Assembly: GCA_005790965.1 (NCBI GenBank)
Contig: SXTL01000108.1
Location: forward strand, 1 to 24,761
DNA length: 24,761 nucleotides
Direction: 5' to 3'
DNA from: Burkholderiales bacterium
GTDB taxonomy: Bacteria; Pseudomonadota; Gammaproteobacteria; Burkholderiales; Thiobacillaceae
Part shown: in pieces, positions 1 to 8,300 of the stretch
Layout of the letters: the number at the start of each line of letters is the position of its first letter
Numbering within the stretch: the stretch's first letter is position 1
Notes under the pieces: generated by a model
Database searches by the model: none
The model's input: only the letters and a program-made list of their open reading frames with translations
Told to the model about the DNA's origin: nothing
Made by a program: the position numbers and the translations under genes

Positions 1-1217
1 AGGACGCTGTAGGTATAAAAGCGGTTGACCGGGGCATCGGGCTGGGCCGAGCAGTCGGGTAGCGAGCAGGCCTCTTCAAAGGCCAGCGGTACGAAGTGCA
101 TGCCGGGGGCGTTGAGGTTTTGATCTTCGCCGCGTTGGGTGTGGACTCGATAGAAGCCGCCAACGACGAAGTGGTCGAGCATGTAGATAACCGGTTCGGC
201 CGTGGCGCCGTTGATGCCCTCGCAGGTCGGTACGCCTTCCTGCACCAGGACCTGATCGACCGCCAGCCCTTCTTTGATGACAGCCATCTTGTTGCGCTGG
301 CGACGGTTGAGTTCGATGGCCTCGTCCGGCGATTTAACCGTCATGATGCCCATGCCGTAAGTGCCGGCATCGGCCTTGACTACGACATAGGGCTCACGAT
401 CGATGTCATATTCGCGGTATTTGGCCCGAGTGTTGTCTAAGACGGCCTGGATATTGGTGACCAGACAGTTCATGCCGGTCTGGCTGTGAAAATCCACCGC
501 GCCGCAGTAGGAGAAATACGGGTCGATCAGCCACGGGTCGATGTCGATCAGCGCGGCGAGTTCCTTGGCCAGGCGGGCATATGCACGGAAGTGTTGCGAT
601 TTGCGGCGCGTGGCCCAGCCCGCATGCAGGGGGGGCAGCAGGGTTTGTTCCAGTCCTTGCAGCAGCGCTGGCGCTCCGGCGGACAGGTCGTTGTTGAGCA
701 GGACGGCGCAGGGATCGAAGTCGGCCAACCGAAGCCGATTGCCTACGCGCTGAATGGGTTCCAGGCGTAAGGAGCCGCCGTTCGGCAGGGCCAATTCGAG
801 GGGCTTAACCAGATCAGGGATCAGGCTGCCGATGCGGACCGTGAGACCGGTTTTGGTCAGGATGTCGGCGAGGGCGGCAACATTTTGTAGGTAATAGCCG
901 TTGCGGGTGTGGTTTTCGGGGATCAGTAACAGGCGCTGCGCCGAGCTGCATAGCTTCTCCACGGCCACTTGGGCGGCTTGCACCGCGAGCGGCAGGAAGG
1001 CCGGGTTGAGATTGTTGAAGCCGCCGGGGTACAGGTTAGTATCGACCGGGGCAACCTTAAAACCGCCATTACGCAGATCGACCGAGGAATAGAAGGGCGC
1101 GTCGTGCAACTTCCATTGGCTGCGGAACCAGTGTTCGACCTCGGTCTGGGCATCGAGGATATGTCGCTCAAGGTCGAGCAGAGGGCCGGTTAGGGCGGTC
1201 GTGAGATGGGGAACCAT
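1..1217 (-). CDS. gshA: Glutamate-cysteine ligase, proteobacterial GshA type (3' end outside window)
   Basis: Catalyses the ATP-dependent ligation of glutamate and cysteine, the first step of glutathione synthesis in the cytoplasm. I translated this frame directly from the ATG at 1217; it stays open for about 405 codons to the window edge, so the C-terminus is missing. Recognisable family stretches are DLRNGGFKVAPVDTNLYPGG near residues 47-66, LLLIPENHTRN near 96, and the ATP-grasp-like segment YVVVKADAGTYGMGIMTVKS near 280-298. These match the PF08886 family found in many sulfur-oxidising and other gammaproteobacteria, which is unrelated to E. coli GshA. It diverges from trmL with only 35 bases between the two start codons. 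Glutathione made here would supply the glutaredoxin encoded downstream. Identification is confident; the exact start is the first plausible ATG. Confidence 0.93.
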   Translation of the reverse strand, partial: MVPHLTTALTGPLLDLERHILDAQTEVEHWFRSQWKLHDAPFYSSVDLRNGGFKVAPVDTNLYPGGFNNLNPAFLPLAVQAAQVAVEKLCSSAQRLLLIPENHTRNGYYLQNVAALADILTKTGLTVRIGSLIPDLVKPLELALPNGGSLRLEPIQRVGNRLRLADFDPCAVLLNNDLSAGAPALLQGLEQTLLPPLHAGWATRRKSQHFRAYARLAKELAALIDIDPWLIDPYFSYCGAVDFHSQTGMNCLVTNIQAVLDNTRAKYREYDIDREPYVVVKADAGTYGMGIMTVKSPDEAIELNRRQRNKMAVIKEGLAVDQVLVQEGVPTCEGINGATAEPVIYMLDHFVVGGFYRVHTQRGEDQNLNAPGMHFVPLAFEEACSLPDCSAQPDAPVNRFYTYSV

Positions 1218-1252
1218 GGGTGAGAGTGTAGCAATCAGGGTATCCTCGCGCC

Positions 1253-1777
1253 ATGTTTGAAATTGTCCTCTATCAGCCCGAGATTCCGCCCAACACCGGC
1301 AACCTTATTCGGCTTGCGGCCAACACCGGCTGCGGCTTGCATTTGGTACGCCCGCTGGGCTTTGCGCTAGAAGACAAGGCGCTGCGTCGCGCGGGGCTGG
1401 ACTACCACGAGTACGCCGAGGTTCGGGTCTACGACGACTGGGCGGCGCTGCGGGCGCATCTCGATGGCAGTCGGCCCGGCCGGCGCTGGCTTGCCTTAAC
1501 CACGCGCGGCAGTTCAGCGTGTTTTGCAATGACCTTTCGACCGGGCGATGTCCTTGTCTTCGGGCCAGAGACGCGGGGCTTGCCGGCGGAGATTTTGGCC
1601 GAATTTCTACCATCGGAGCGCTTGCGGCTGCCGATGCGTGCCGGCCAGCGCAGCCTCAATCTGGCCAATGCGGTGGCGGTAACGGTGTTTGAGGCGTGGC
1701 GGCAGAATGGTTTTGCCGGTGCGGCCGAGGCCGCTGCTGGGAACGAAACTCCCGGCGCCAGTCCCACGGTGCCGTAA
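1253..1777 (+). CDS. trmL: tRNA (cytidine/uridine-34-2'-O)-methyltransferase TrmL
   Basis: SPOUT-family methyltransferase that 2'-O-methylates the wobble base of certain leucine tRNAs using S-adenosylmethionine. The 174-residue product opens with FEIVLYQPEIPPNTGNLIRL and contains the SAM-binding trefoil-knot motifs FGPETRGLP (about residues 103-111) and LRLPMRAGQRSLNLANAVAV (about 124-143), all typical of TrmL. E. coli TrmL is about 157 residues; here an Ala/Gly/Pro-rich tail of about 17 residues follows the conserved domain. That tail and the last conserved codons lie opposite the 3' end of the convergent nuclease gene (122-base overlap). No strong ribosome-binding site precedes the ATG. In E. 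coli trmL also lies close to gpsA, so the neighbourhood is ancestral. Confidence 0.95.
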   Translation: MFEIVLYQPEIPPNTGNLIRLAANTGCGLHLVRPLGFALEDKALRRAGLDYHEYAEVRVYDDWAALRAHLDGSRPGRRWLALTTRGSSACFAMTFRPGDVLVFGPETRGLPAEILAEFLPSERLRLPMRAGQRSLNLANAVAVTVFEAWRQNGFAGAAEAAAGNETPGASPTVP

Positions 1778-2279
1778 GTTTGCTATCCGCCCACAGCCCT
1801 TGGCCCTCGCTCCGAGCGCTTAGTTCTGCCGCGGCATACGCGAGGCGATCGTCCGCTGCCTGATCCTGGGCATAGGCGCGGTAATGCCAGGCCAGCCCGG
1901 CCCGAATCTGGGCTAGACCCAAATCTTCCGAGTGAACGAAGACTTGTCCGAGCAGGCGTTGATAACGATCTCTGCCTTGCCAATGCACGGTCGCTAGGGC
2001 GCCGAGCGCGCGGCGGCGCAAAAATTCGCTAGCGGCCGGGCCATAGGCCTGTGCGCTTTCGGGCGCATCAATGCCGAGTAAGCGGATTTTGTGGCGTGTG
2101 CCGCTGGCCTCTTCAACCACCACGGTGTCACCATCACTGACGCGAACGACTTGGCCATGCAATCGATCAGCAAGCGCTGGGTGGATTGGGGAGAATAAAA
2201 TCGCAATGACGAGGATACTGCGGCATAACAGCTTGCGGCGAGTGGCCGCGCGGTAGCGAGGGTCAGACGCCTTCGTCAC
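1656..2279 (-). CDS. Secreted staphylococcal-nuclease-like (thermonuclease) protein
   Basis: Predicted exported Ca-dependent nuclease of the SNase family (PF00565). From the GTG at 2279 the product has 207 residues; a TTG at 2306 would add nine. A basic N-terminus (RRK) and a hydrophobic stretch ending in HPALA resemble a signal peptide cleaved after ALA. The catalytic set is visible: VSDGDT (the two Asp), IRLLGIDAPE (Arg, Asp and Glu equivalent to Arg35, Asp40 and Glu43 of the staphylococcal enzyme) and DRYQRLLG (Arg87 equivalent). The domain ends near WDWRREFR; a Pro/His/Gln-rich tail follows, encoded antisense to trmL. The 5' end overlaps the gpsA stop by 17 bases, suggesting translational coupling. 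It occupies the place held by cysE in E. coli. The family call is firm, the start is uncertain and the biological role is unknown. Confidence 0.85.
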   Translation of the reverse strand: MTKASDPRYRAATRRKLLCRSILVIAILFSPIHPALADRLHGQVVRVSDGDTVVVEEASGTRHKIRLLGIDAPESAQAYGPAASEFLRRRALGALATVHWQGRDRYQRLLGQVFVHSEDLGLAQIRAGLAWHYRAYAQDQAADDRLAYAAAELSARSEGQGLWADSKLTAPWDWRREFRSQQRPRPHRQNHSAATPQTPLPPPHWPD

Positions 2280-3255
2280 GCAGCTCGCGGTTGAGGAGCT
2301 CAACAACCGCTTCGCGAGCCGGCAGTTCTTGGGCCAGAATGCGTTGCACGGCGTGGGCGATAGGCATTTCCACCCCCACGCGACGGGCTAGGGCGATGAC
2401 CTCGTGGGTGCTGGTGACTCCCTCGGCAACATGTTCTAGGCTGCGCAAGATGTGTTCCAAGCCGTCGCCGGCGGCCAGACGCAGGCCGACCTGGCGGTTG
2501 CGCGACAGATCGCCTGTGCAGGTCAGGATCAGATCGCCCATGCCGGAGAGGCCCATGAAGGTCTCGGGGCGTCCACCCATGGCCCGCCCCAGCCGCGACA
2601 TCTCGGCGAGACCTCGGGTGATGAGGGCGGCGCGGGCGTTGTAACCGAAGCCAAGTCCGTCGCTGATGCCGGAGGCAATGGCGATGACATTCTTGACCGC
2701 GCCGCCGACCTCGACCCCAACCACATCGTCACTGGCGTAAAGGCGTAGGCGCGGACGGTGCAGCGTTTGGGCAATTTGCCGTGAGAAGGCGGTATCAGGC
2801 GCGGCGAGCGTAAGGGCGGCGGGCAGGCCTTTGGCAACCTCAGCAGCAAAACTGGGGCCGGAGAGGACGCCGGCGTTTTGGGGCTTGGCCCATTCTTCAG
2901 CGAGGACCTGATGCGGCAATTTTTGGCTGCCCGCTTCAAAGCCCTTGCACAGCCAGACTAGCGGCTGGGCAGCATCCAAGGCGCGAAGTTGGCGCAACAG
3001 GGTGCGAAAACCGCCGGTCGGCACGGCCGCGATGAGGATTTGTGCACCCGCGATAGCGGCGCTCAGATCGGCCGTAATTTCGACGCCGTGCGGCAGTGGT
3101 GCGCTCGGCAGGTAGCGGTCATTACTGTGGGTGGCGCGCATACGCGCCGCGTGTTCCGGATTGCGCGTCCAGAGACGGATGCCGCTGCCATTCGCCAAGG
3201 CAATCGCCAGGGCGGTACCCCATGCGCCTGCTCCAAGAACGGCGATCCGCTGCAT
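2263..3255 (-). CDS. gpsA: Glycerol-3-phosphate dehydrogenase [NAD(P)+]
   Basis: Reduces dihydroxyacetone phosphate to sn-glycerol-3-phosphate, the backbone for phospholipid synthesis, in the cytoplasm. The 330-residue product is of normal family length. It starts with the Rossmann dinucleotide motif VLGAGAWGTALA (residues about 6-17), has the substrate-domain stretch GPSFAAEVAKGLP, and the catalytic lysine region GGAVKNVIAIASGISDGLG followed by NARAALITRGLAEM. The start is the ATG at 3255, 15 bases downstream of the secB stop. It lies in the conserved order rhodanese, grxC, secB, gpsA known from E. coli and probably shares their transcript. Confidence 0.97.
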   Translation of the reverse strand: MQRIAVLGAGAWGTALAIALANGSGIRLWTRNPEHAARMRATHSNDRYLPSAPLPHGVEITADLSAAIAGAQILIAAVPTGGFRTLLRQLRALDAAQPLVWLCKGFEAGSQKLPHQVLAEEWAKPQNAGVLSGPSFAAEVAKGLPAALTLAAPDTAFSRQIAQTLHRPRLRLYASDDVVGVEVGGAVKNVIAIASGISDGLGFGYNARAALITRGLAEMSRLGRAMGGRPETFMGLSGMGDLILTCTGDLSRNRQVGLRLAAGDGLEHILRSLEHVAEGVTSTHEVIALARRVGVEMPIAHAVQRILAQELPAREAVVELLNRELRDEGV

Positions 3256-3270
3256 GCTGAGTCGCGTGGC

Positions 3271-3723
3271 TTAGTGGGTCGCGGCGCCGCCGACCTGCTG
3301 CTTCTGCTGTAGGTACATGGCCTCAAAGTTGACCGGTTGCAGCAGCAGGGGCGGGAAGCCGGCGCGCAGCACGGCATCGGAAACCGCTTCGCGACCGTAG
3401 GGGAAGAGGATGTTCGGGCAGGCGACCAGTAAGGTCGGTTCCATGGCTTCGGGCGGCAGGTTCTGCAGGCGGAAGATACCGGCTTGATGGACCTCGACCA
3501 GAAAGGCCGTCTTGTCCTGAATCTTGGCGGTGGCGGTGAGTGTCAACACGCATTGGTAAATGCCGTCGTCGATGGCCTCACTCTGGGTGCTGATCTGCAG
3601 ATCAAATTGCGGTTGCTCTTGCTCAAGGAAGATCTGTGGCGCGCCCGGCACCTCGACCGATAGATCCTTGATATAGATTTTTTCGATATTGAAGGCCGGC
3701 TGGGCTTGGGCTTGTTCGGTCAT
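3271..3723 (-). CDS. secB: Protein-export chaperone SecB
   Basis: Tetrameric cytoplasmic chaperone that holds presecretory proteins unfolded and delivers them to SecA. The ATG at 3723 gives 150 residues starting MTEQAQAQPAFNIEKIYIKD, close to the usual 150-165. Family hallmarks are IYIKDLSVEVPGAPQIF near the N-terminus, the long beta segment with FLVEVHQAGIFRLQNLP, and CPNILFPYGREAVSDAVLRA followed by GFPPLLLQPVNFEAMYLQ. A longer reading from a TTG at 3753 adds ten residues without family similarity and is rejected. It sits between the thioredoxin-like gene and gpsA, in the ancestral order. Confidence 0.97.
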   Translation of the reverse strand: MTEQAQAQPAFNIEKIYIKDLSVEVPGAPQIFLEQEQPQFDLQISTQSEAIDDGIYQCVLTLTATAKIQDKTAFLVEVHQAGIFRLQNLPPEAMEPTLLVACPNILFPYGREAVSDAVLRAGFPPLLLQPVNFEAMYLQQKQQVGGAATH

Positions 3724-3764
3724 GATCGGGGTTCCACGGTTGAAGGGTGACAAAGATGGCAGCG

Positions 3765-3770
3765 ATTATA
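3765..3770 (-). promoter_or_regulatory. Candidate -10 element upstream of secB
   Basis: The minus strand reads TATAAT, a perfect -10 hexamer, 42-47 bases before the secB ATG in the 83-base trxC-secB gap. I find no convincing -35 hexamer at 16-18 bases spacing, so this is only a candidate internal promoter for secB-gpsA. Confidence 0.3.
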
Positions 3771-3806
3771 GCCGCCGGATTCGGCTTGGATTCGCCCCAA
3801 CCATCA

Positions 3807-4235
3807 TCAGGGCGAGAGTTTTTGCCGTAGCCAGGCGTCGAGTTGGGGCGCCGGCAAGGCCCCGGACCGGCGATCGATTTCATGGCCGTCTTTGAACAGG
3901 GCCAGGGTCGGGATGCTGCGGATGCCGTGATACGCGGCCAGCGCGTGCTCGGCTTCGGTGTTGACCTTCACAAAACGCACCCGGCCGGTGTACTGCGCCG
4001 CCATTTGCGTGAAAGTGGGCGCGAACGAACGACCTGGGCCGCACCACGGGGCCCAGAAATCAACCAGAACCGGCAAGCCGTCGCGAGTGATGAAGGGGTC
4101 GAAATTGCGGTTGGTTCGTTCGATCGGCGTTGCGGGAACCACCTCGGCGTGGCATTTACCGCATTTGGGTTGGTCGGTGCAACGAGCGTCGGGCACGCGA
4201 TTGAGCGTGCCGCAGTGGGGGCAAACCAGTTCCAT
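3807..4235 (-). CDS. trxC: Thioredoxin 2-like protein with zinc finger and CGPG active site
   Basis: Member of the thioredoxin-2 (TrxC) family, cytoplasmic disulfide and thiol chemistry. The ATG at 4235 gives 142 residues and has GGAG suitably spaced upstream; a longer reading from 4292 adds 19 unrelated residues. The N-terminal zinc finger is intact (Cys5-x2-Cys8 and Cys25-x2-Cys28) and the thioredoxin fold follows, with the cis-proline in RSIPTLALF. The active site is odd: the sequence reads WCGPG (residues 64-68) rather than WCGPC. Codon 68 is GGT at 4034-4032, one base from the Cys codon TGT. Without the resolving cysteine it could not do classic dithiol reduction and might act as a monothiol, persulfide-carrying or trapping protein, unless this is a sequencing error. 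It lies between grxC and secB, where E. coli has no thioredoxin gene. Confidence 0.85.
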   Translation of the reverse strand: MELVCPHCGTLNRVPDARCTDQPKCGKCHAEVVPATPIERTNRNFDPFITRDGLPVLVDFWAPWCGPGRSFAPTFTQMAAQYTGRVRFVKVNTEAEHALAAYHGIRSIPTLALFKDGHEIDRRSGALPAPQLDAWLRQKLSP

Positions 4236-4328
4236 GTGGCGATCTCCAAGGCTAGGTACAGGTGGAGATGCTGTCAGCGCGGGGAATTTCAAGAACCGAG
4301 CCGAAGATTCGCGGCCGGTTGAGGTGAG

Positions 4329-4586
4329 CTATGCGCTTAGCAACGGGTCCAGTCCGCCTTCGGCGTCGAGCGCAGAGAGATCGTCGAAACCACCGATGTG
4401 GCGATCGCCGATGAAGACTTGCGGGACGGTACGGCGGCCAGTGATTTCCATCATGTGGGCACGCAGTTCGGGTTGCAGGTCAACGCGGATCTTTTCGATC
4501 GCGGTGATGCCCTTGCGGTTGAGAAGTTTTTCAGCCATCTGGCAGTAGGGACAAACGGCGGTGCAATACATTTTGACGGTGGGCAT
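4329..4586 (-). CDS. grxC: Glutaredoxin 3
   Basis: Small glutathione-dependent oxidoreductase that reduces protein disulfides and mixed disulfides with glutathione. The 85-residue product begins MPTVKMYCTAVCPYCQMAEK, with the dithiol CPYC site at residues 12-15, the cis-proline region RRTVPQVFIGDRHIGGFDDL and a normal length for GrxC. The ATG at 4586 has GAGGAAA seven bases upstream. It follows the membrane rhodanese by nine bases, almost certainly in one transcript, as in the E. coli yibN-grxC-secB-gpsA order. Confidence 0.96.
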   Translation of the reverse strand: MPTVKMYCTAVCPYCQMAEKLLNRKGITAIEKIRVDLQPELRAHMMEITGRRTVPQVFIGDRHIGGFDDLSALDAEGGLDPLLSA

Positions 4587-4595
4587 GGCGTTTCC

Positions 4596-5006
4596 TCAGC
4601 GTTCTTTGGGCAGTCCAGCCTGATCCCAGGCGCCGATGCCACCCGCGAGATTGTGGATCTTGGTGAAGCCGGCCCGACGCAGCAGGCCACAGGCGCTTTG
4701 CGAACGGCTGCCGCTCCGGCAGACGGCGACGATAGCGCGATCCTTGAATTTTTCTAGGCTGCCGAGCTCGTCCTTGAGTTTACCGAGCGGGATGTGACGC
4801 GACTTTGGGACATGTCCATCGCGGTATTCGGAGGATTCGCGGACATCGAGGATGAGGGCATCTTCGTGATTAAAGAGGCGCACGACTTCTTGGGGGCTGA
4901 TTTGCAGGACGCCGGAGAGTTTTCCGGTGAGGGCCGGCAGCACCAGCATCACGCCCGACAGTAGGGCGAGCGCGATGAGCCAGATGTTTTGGGTGACAAA
5001 ATCCAT
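4596..5006 (-). CDS. Membrane-anchored single-domain rhodanese (YibN-like)
   Basis: Sulfurtransferase-type protein tethered to the inner membrane. From the ATG at 5006 the product has 136 residues; a TTG at 5018 would add four. Residues about 7-26 form one transmembrane helix, so the rhodanese domain (about 34-134) probably faces the cytoplasm. It shows LILDVRESSEYRDGHVPKSR and the six-residue active-site loop CRSGSRS with Cys96 as the expected persulfide-forming residue, plus a second Cys106. It corresponds by position and architecture to E. coli YibN. The upstream gene encodes a DUF2892 protein, the domain fused to rhodanese in E. coli YgaP, so the two could cooperate. A terminator-like hairpin sits just before its start. 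Confidence 0.9.
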   Translation of the reverse strand: MDFVTQNIWLIALALLSGVMLVLPALTGKLSGVLQISPQEVVRLFNHEDALILDVRESSEYRDGHVPKSRHIPLGKLKDELGSLEKFKDRAIVAVCRSGSRSQSACGLLRRAGFTKIHNLAGGIGAWDQAGLPKER

Positions 5007-5016
5007 GGTGAGACTC

Positions 5017-5052
5017 AAAAAAACGACAGGCCGGGAGTTTACCTCAGCCGGC
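5017..5052 (-). terminator. Terminator-like hairpin with T-tract before the rhodanese gene
   Basis: On the minus strand GCCGG, a CT bulge, GAG, a five-base loop, CTC and CCGGC form an eight-pair hairpin, followed after CTGTCG by seven T residues that end 10 bases before the rhodanese ATG. It could end the efflux operon, with partial read-through, or act as an attenuator of the rhodanese transcript. The six-base gap between stem and T-run weakens the call. Confidence 0.4.
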
Positions 5053-5071
5053 GCGGGTTAACGCGATCGGG

Positions 5072-5090
5072 TTGCGGCAAACAACCGCAA
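5072..5090 (-). other. Hairpin immediately after the DUF2892 stop codon
   Basis: TTGCGG and CCGCAA pair perfectly around a seven-base loop directly after the TAA at 5093-5091. No T-tract follows, so it is more likely a transcript 3'-end stabiliser or pause element than an independent terminator. Confidence 0.35.
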
Positions 5091-5309
5091 TTAGCAGCAG
5101 GCGCTGTCTTTCAGGCCGGCCTTTTTCAGGATGCTGACCAACGGACACCAGTTGGTGAGGCCAGACTGAAACAGGTTGGCTCCGACGAAAGCGGTGAACC
5201 AGAGCCAGCTCATGCTGCTTAAGTCCGCCGTGCCTGTGGTGTGGGCAAGCAACAGGGACAGCAGGATAAAGAAACCAGCGACGATGCGGACGATGCGTTC
5301 AATGGACAT
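5091..5309 (-). CDS. DUF2892 small membrane protein (YgaP-like membrane module)
   Basis: A 72-residue inner-membrane protein starting MSIERIVRIVAGFFILLSLL, with two predicted transmembrane helices (about residues 5-23 and 33-50). It then has the conserved-looking segment NWCPLVSILKKAGLK and a terminal Cys-Cys pair. This is the DUF2892 type, the same module that forms the membrane part of the rhodanese YgaP in E. coli. The ATG at 5309 has GAGAGGA well spaced upstream; a TTG at 5324 is less likely. It begins 15 bases after the RND permease stop and is probably the last gene of that operon. The function of the isolated domain is not known to me. Its cysteines and its rhodanese neighbour hint at sulfur chemistry at the membrane. 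Confidence 0.85.
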   Translation of the reverse strand: MSIERIVRIVAGFFILLSLLLAHTTGTADLSSMSWLWFTAFVGANLFQSGLTNWCPLVSILKKAGLKDSACC

Positions 5310-5324
5310 GGGTTTTCCTCTCAA

Positions 5325-8300
5325 TCAGGTTTGGGGTTGGGTGGTTGTGGAAACCCTGCGTTGCCAAAGCAGGTAGAACAACGGGATCACTACCAAGGTG
5401 AGCGCCGTGGAGGCGAAGGTGCCAAAAATCAGGCTAACCGCCAGACCACCGAACACCGGGTCGGTCATCATGATGGCTGAGCCGGCGATGATGGCCAGGG
5501 CCGTGAGCAGGATGGGGCGGAAGCGCACCGCGCCCGCTTCTTTGACGGCTTCTTCCAGACTGTAACCCTGACGACGGTAGTCGAGGATAAAGTCGATCAA
5601 GAGGAGCGAGTTGCGCACGACAACGCCAGCCAAGGCAATGACGCCAATCATTGAGGTTGCGGTGAAGGCTTGCCCAGTGGCCCAATGGCCCGGGAATACG
5701 CCGATCAGGGTGAGCGGGATGGCGCCCATCACGATCAGCGGCAACATGAATGACTTGTAATAAGCGGTCAGCAGCAGATAGATCAACACCAGAGCGACGA
5801 TAAACGCCGAACCCAAGTCGCGGAACACATCCAGCGTCAGGCGCATCTCGCCGCCCCAGAGCAGGGTATATTTGCCGGGATCGCGGGGTGTGGCCTCGGT
5901 GAAGCCCAGGTTGCCGGTGGTGAAGGTGGCACCCGACTTCAGTTTTTGGCCATCAAGTACCTGGTCCAGGGCCAGCACGGCATACACCGGTGAGGATTGC
6001 AACATCTCACCACCGACGGTGACATGGGCGTGCTGGTCGCGATCCCGCATCGCCTTGGTCTCGGTAACCGGCTCAATGCGAGCGATGGCCGATAGCGGCA
6101 CGCGCATCCCCTGTGGGTTGGTGAGCGACAGCCCCAACAGGGTGGATGGATCGGCACGGGACTCCCGCGGCAGCCGCACCCGAATCTCCATCGGTTCGCG
6201 GGCGTCGACTGCATGCAGGGTGCCGATGGCGAAGCCGGAGACATAGTCGCGCAACAGCTTGGCCACTTGTGCCGGGGCGACCCCGGCTAATGCGGCTTTT
6301 TCGGCATCGACGCGGACGCGATAGCTCTGCGCATCGGAGGTCACCGAGTCATCCACATTGGTCAGGCCGTACACCTTTTGAAACGCCCCGTTCACCTCTA
6401 GCGCGCTCTGGCGCAGCACGGCGTAATCAGGGCCATATAGCTCGGCCAGCACCTGCGAGGGCACGGGCGGTCCGGGCGGAGTTTCAAAGATCTTGATACG
6501 GGCGGTGGGATAGGCCTTGCGCACCGGGGTCAGCGCGGCATCGATCTGGTTGGCGATGTCGTGTGAACTGGCGCTGCGGTGATGTTTGTCGATCAGGTTG
6601 ACGCGAATCTGCGCCAAGTTTTCGCCGCGCTTTAATGCGTCGCCGCGCACCAAGGCGGAAAAGTCGATTGGTGCAGCCTGTCCGAGGAAGGTCTGGTAGT
6701 TGTCCACGGGCGCTAGCGACCCCAGTACGGCACCGATATTGCGCGCGACTGCATCGGTATCGGCCAAGGCGACACCGGCGGGCATGTCGACCTGTAATAG
6801 CATCGTATTGGTGTTGTCGTTTGGCAGCATTTTCAGCTCGACGCCCAACGCTGACAGTGGTCCGCCGACGCCCGCTGGTCGAACAAATTGCCAGGCTGGC
6901 ATGAGCATGGCCGCAATCAACAGGCCCACGACCGCCGTGAAGAAGAGATTGCGTTTGGCGGCACTCGCCATCAGCGGTTCGACGACCGCGAGATAGGCGC
7001 AACGCAGGGGGTCTTTGTCATCCCGGCCTTTGCATAGGCAGAATCGACAAATCTTGTCCGGATGATGGTGGCGGCCTAAATCTTCCAATGTGTCTGACTC
7101 GACCAGGGCCTTCAGGGCCTTGCCCCGTAAGACGCGCCGCGCCGCCCACGGCACGATGGAATAGGCAATGAACAGCGAGGCCAGCATGGCCACCGGGACA
7201 TTAATTGGAATTGGCATCATGAACGGACCCATCATGCCAGTCACAAAGGCCATGGGAATGAAGGCCAGCATGACCGCTACCGTTGCCACATTGGTGGGGT
7301 TGCCAATCTCGTTGGTGGCGATCACCAAGGTCTGGCCAAACTCCTCCATTTTGACCTTGCCGTGATGCAAGTGGCGGTGGATGTTTTCGATCACCACGAT
7401 GGAGTCATCGACCAGCAGGCCCAGCGCCAAGATGAGTGCAAACAGGGTGATGCGGTTGATGGTCTGACCGGTAAGATAACCCACGGCGAGGACAATGAAC
7501 AAAATCAATGGGATGGTCATGGTGACGATGCCCGCCTCACGCCAACCGAGGAACCACCACATCAGCAGGATTACGGTGAAGATTGCGATGCCCAGGTGTT
7601 CGACCAGCAGGTTGACGGCGGCATCCGCCCGCTCGCCGTCGTCGCGCGTTACCGTAACCGTCATGTCATGCGGCAAGGCCTGGCGTTTCAGTTCCTCCAG
7701 CTTGGCCAGCACCGCGCTGGACACATCTACGGCATTGGTACCAGCCTTCTTGGCGATGGCCAGGGTTACCGCTGGGCTGAGTTCGGGCGACGCCCCCTGG
7801 GCGGCTGGACCGAAGCCCTGCCATGAGCCCTCTTCCACATCGGCACTGCCCGCTTCAATGCGGGCGATATCGCGCAGATAGACCGGAAGGCCATTGTGGG
7901 CGCCCACTACAATGCGGCCTACGGCCTCGGCATTGCCCAAAAATCCATCCAGACGCAAGGCCCGGGCTTGGCCGGCCTGCGTTAAGGCACCGAGCGGGGC
8001 CGATACATTGACGCCGCGTAGGGCTTGGTCGATCCGTTCAAAAGACAGGCCAGAGGCCTCCAGACGCTGCGGGTCAATCCACACATTTAGGGCGGGAGCG
8101 CGGCCACCGACCAATTGCGTGAAGGAGACACCATCGACATTGCGCAACTGTTCCAGCAGTCGCACGCCCACCTCACGCAAGGCCTGTTCGGTTTGGTTCG
8201 CCGAGCTTAGCGTCAGGGTCAGAATCGGCACATCGTCCACATTGACGGGCCGCACGATGGGCTGTTCCGCCCCAGCGGGCATGCGATCCATGTTTTGCAT

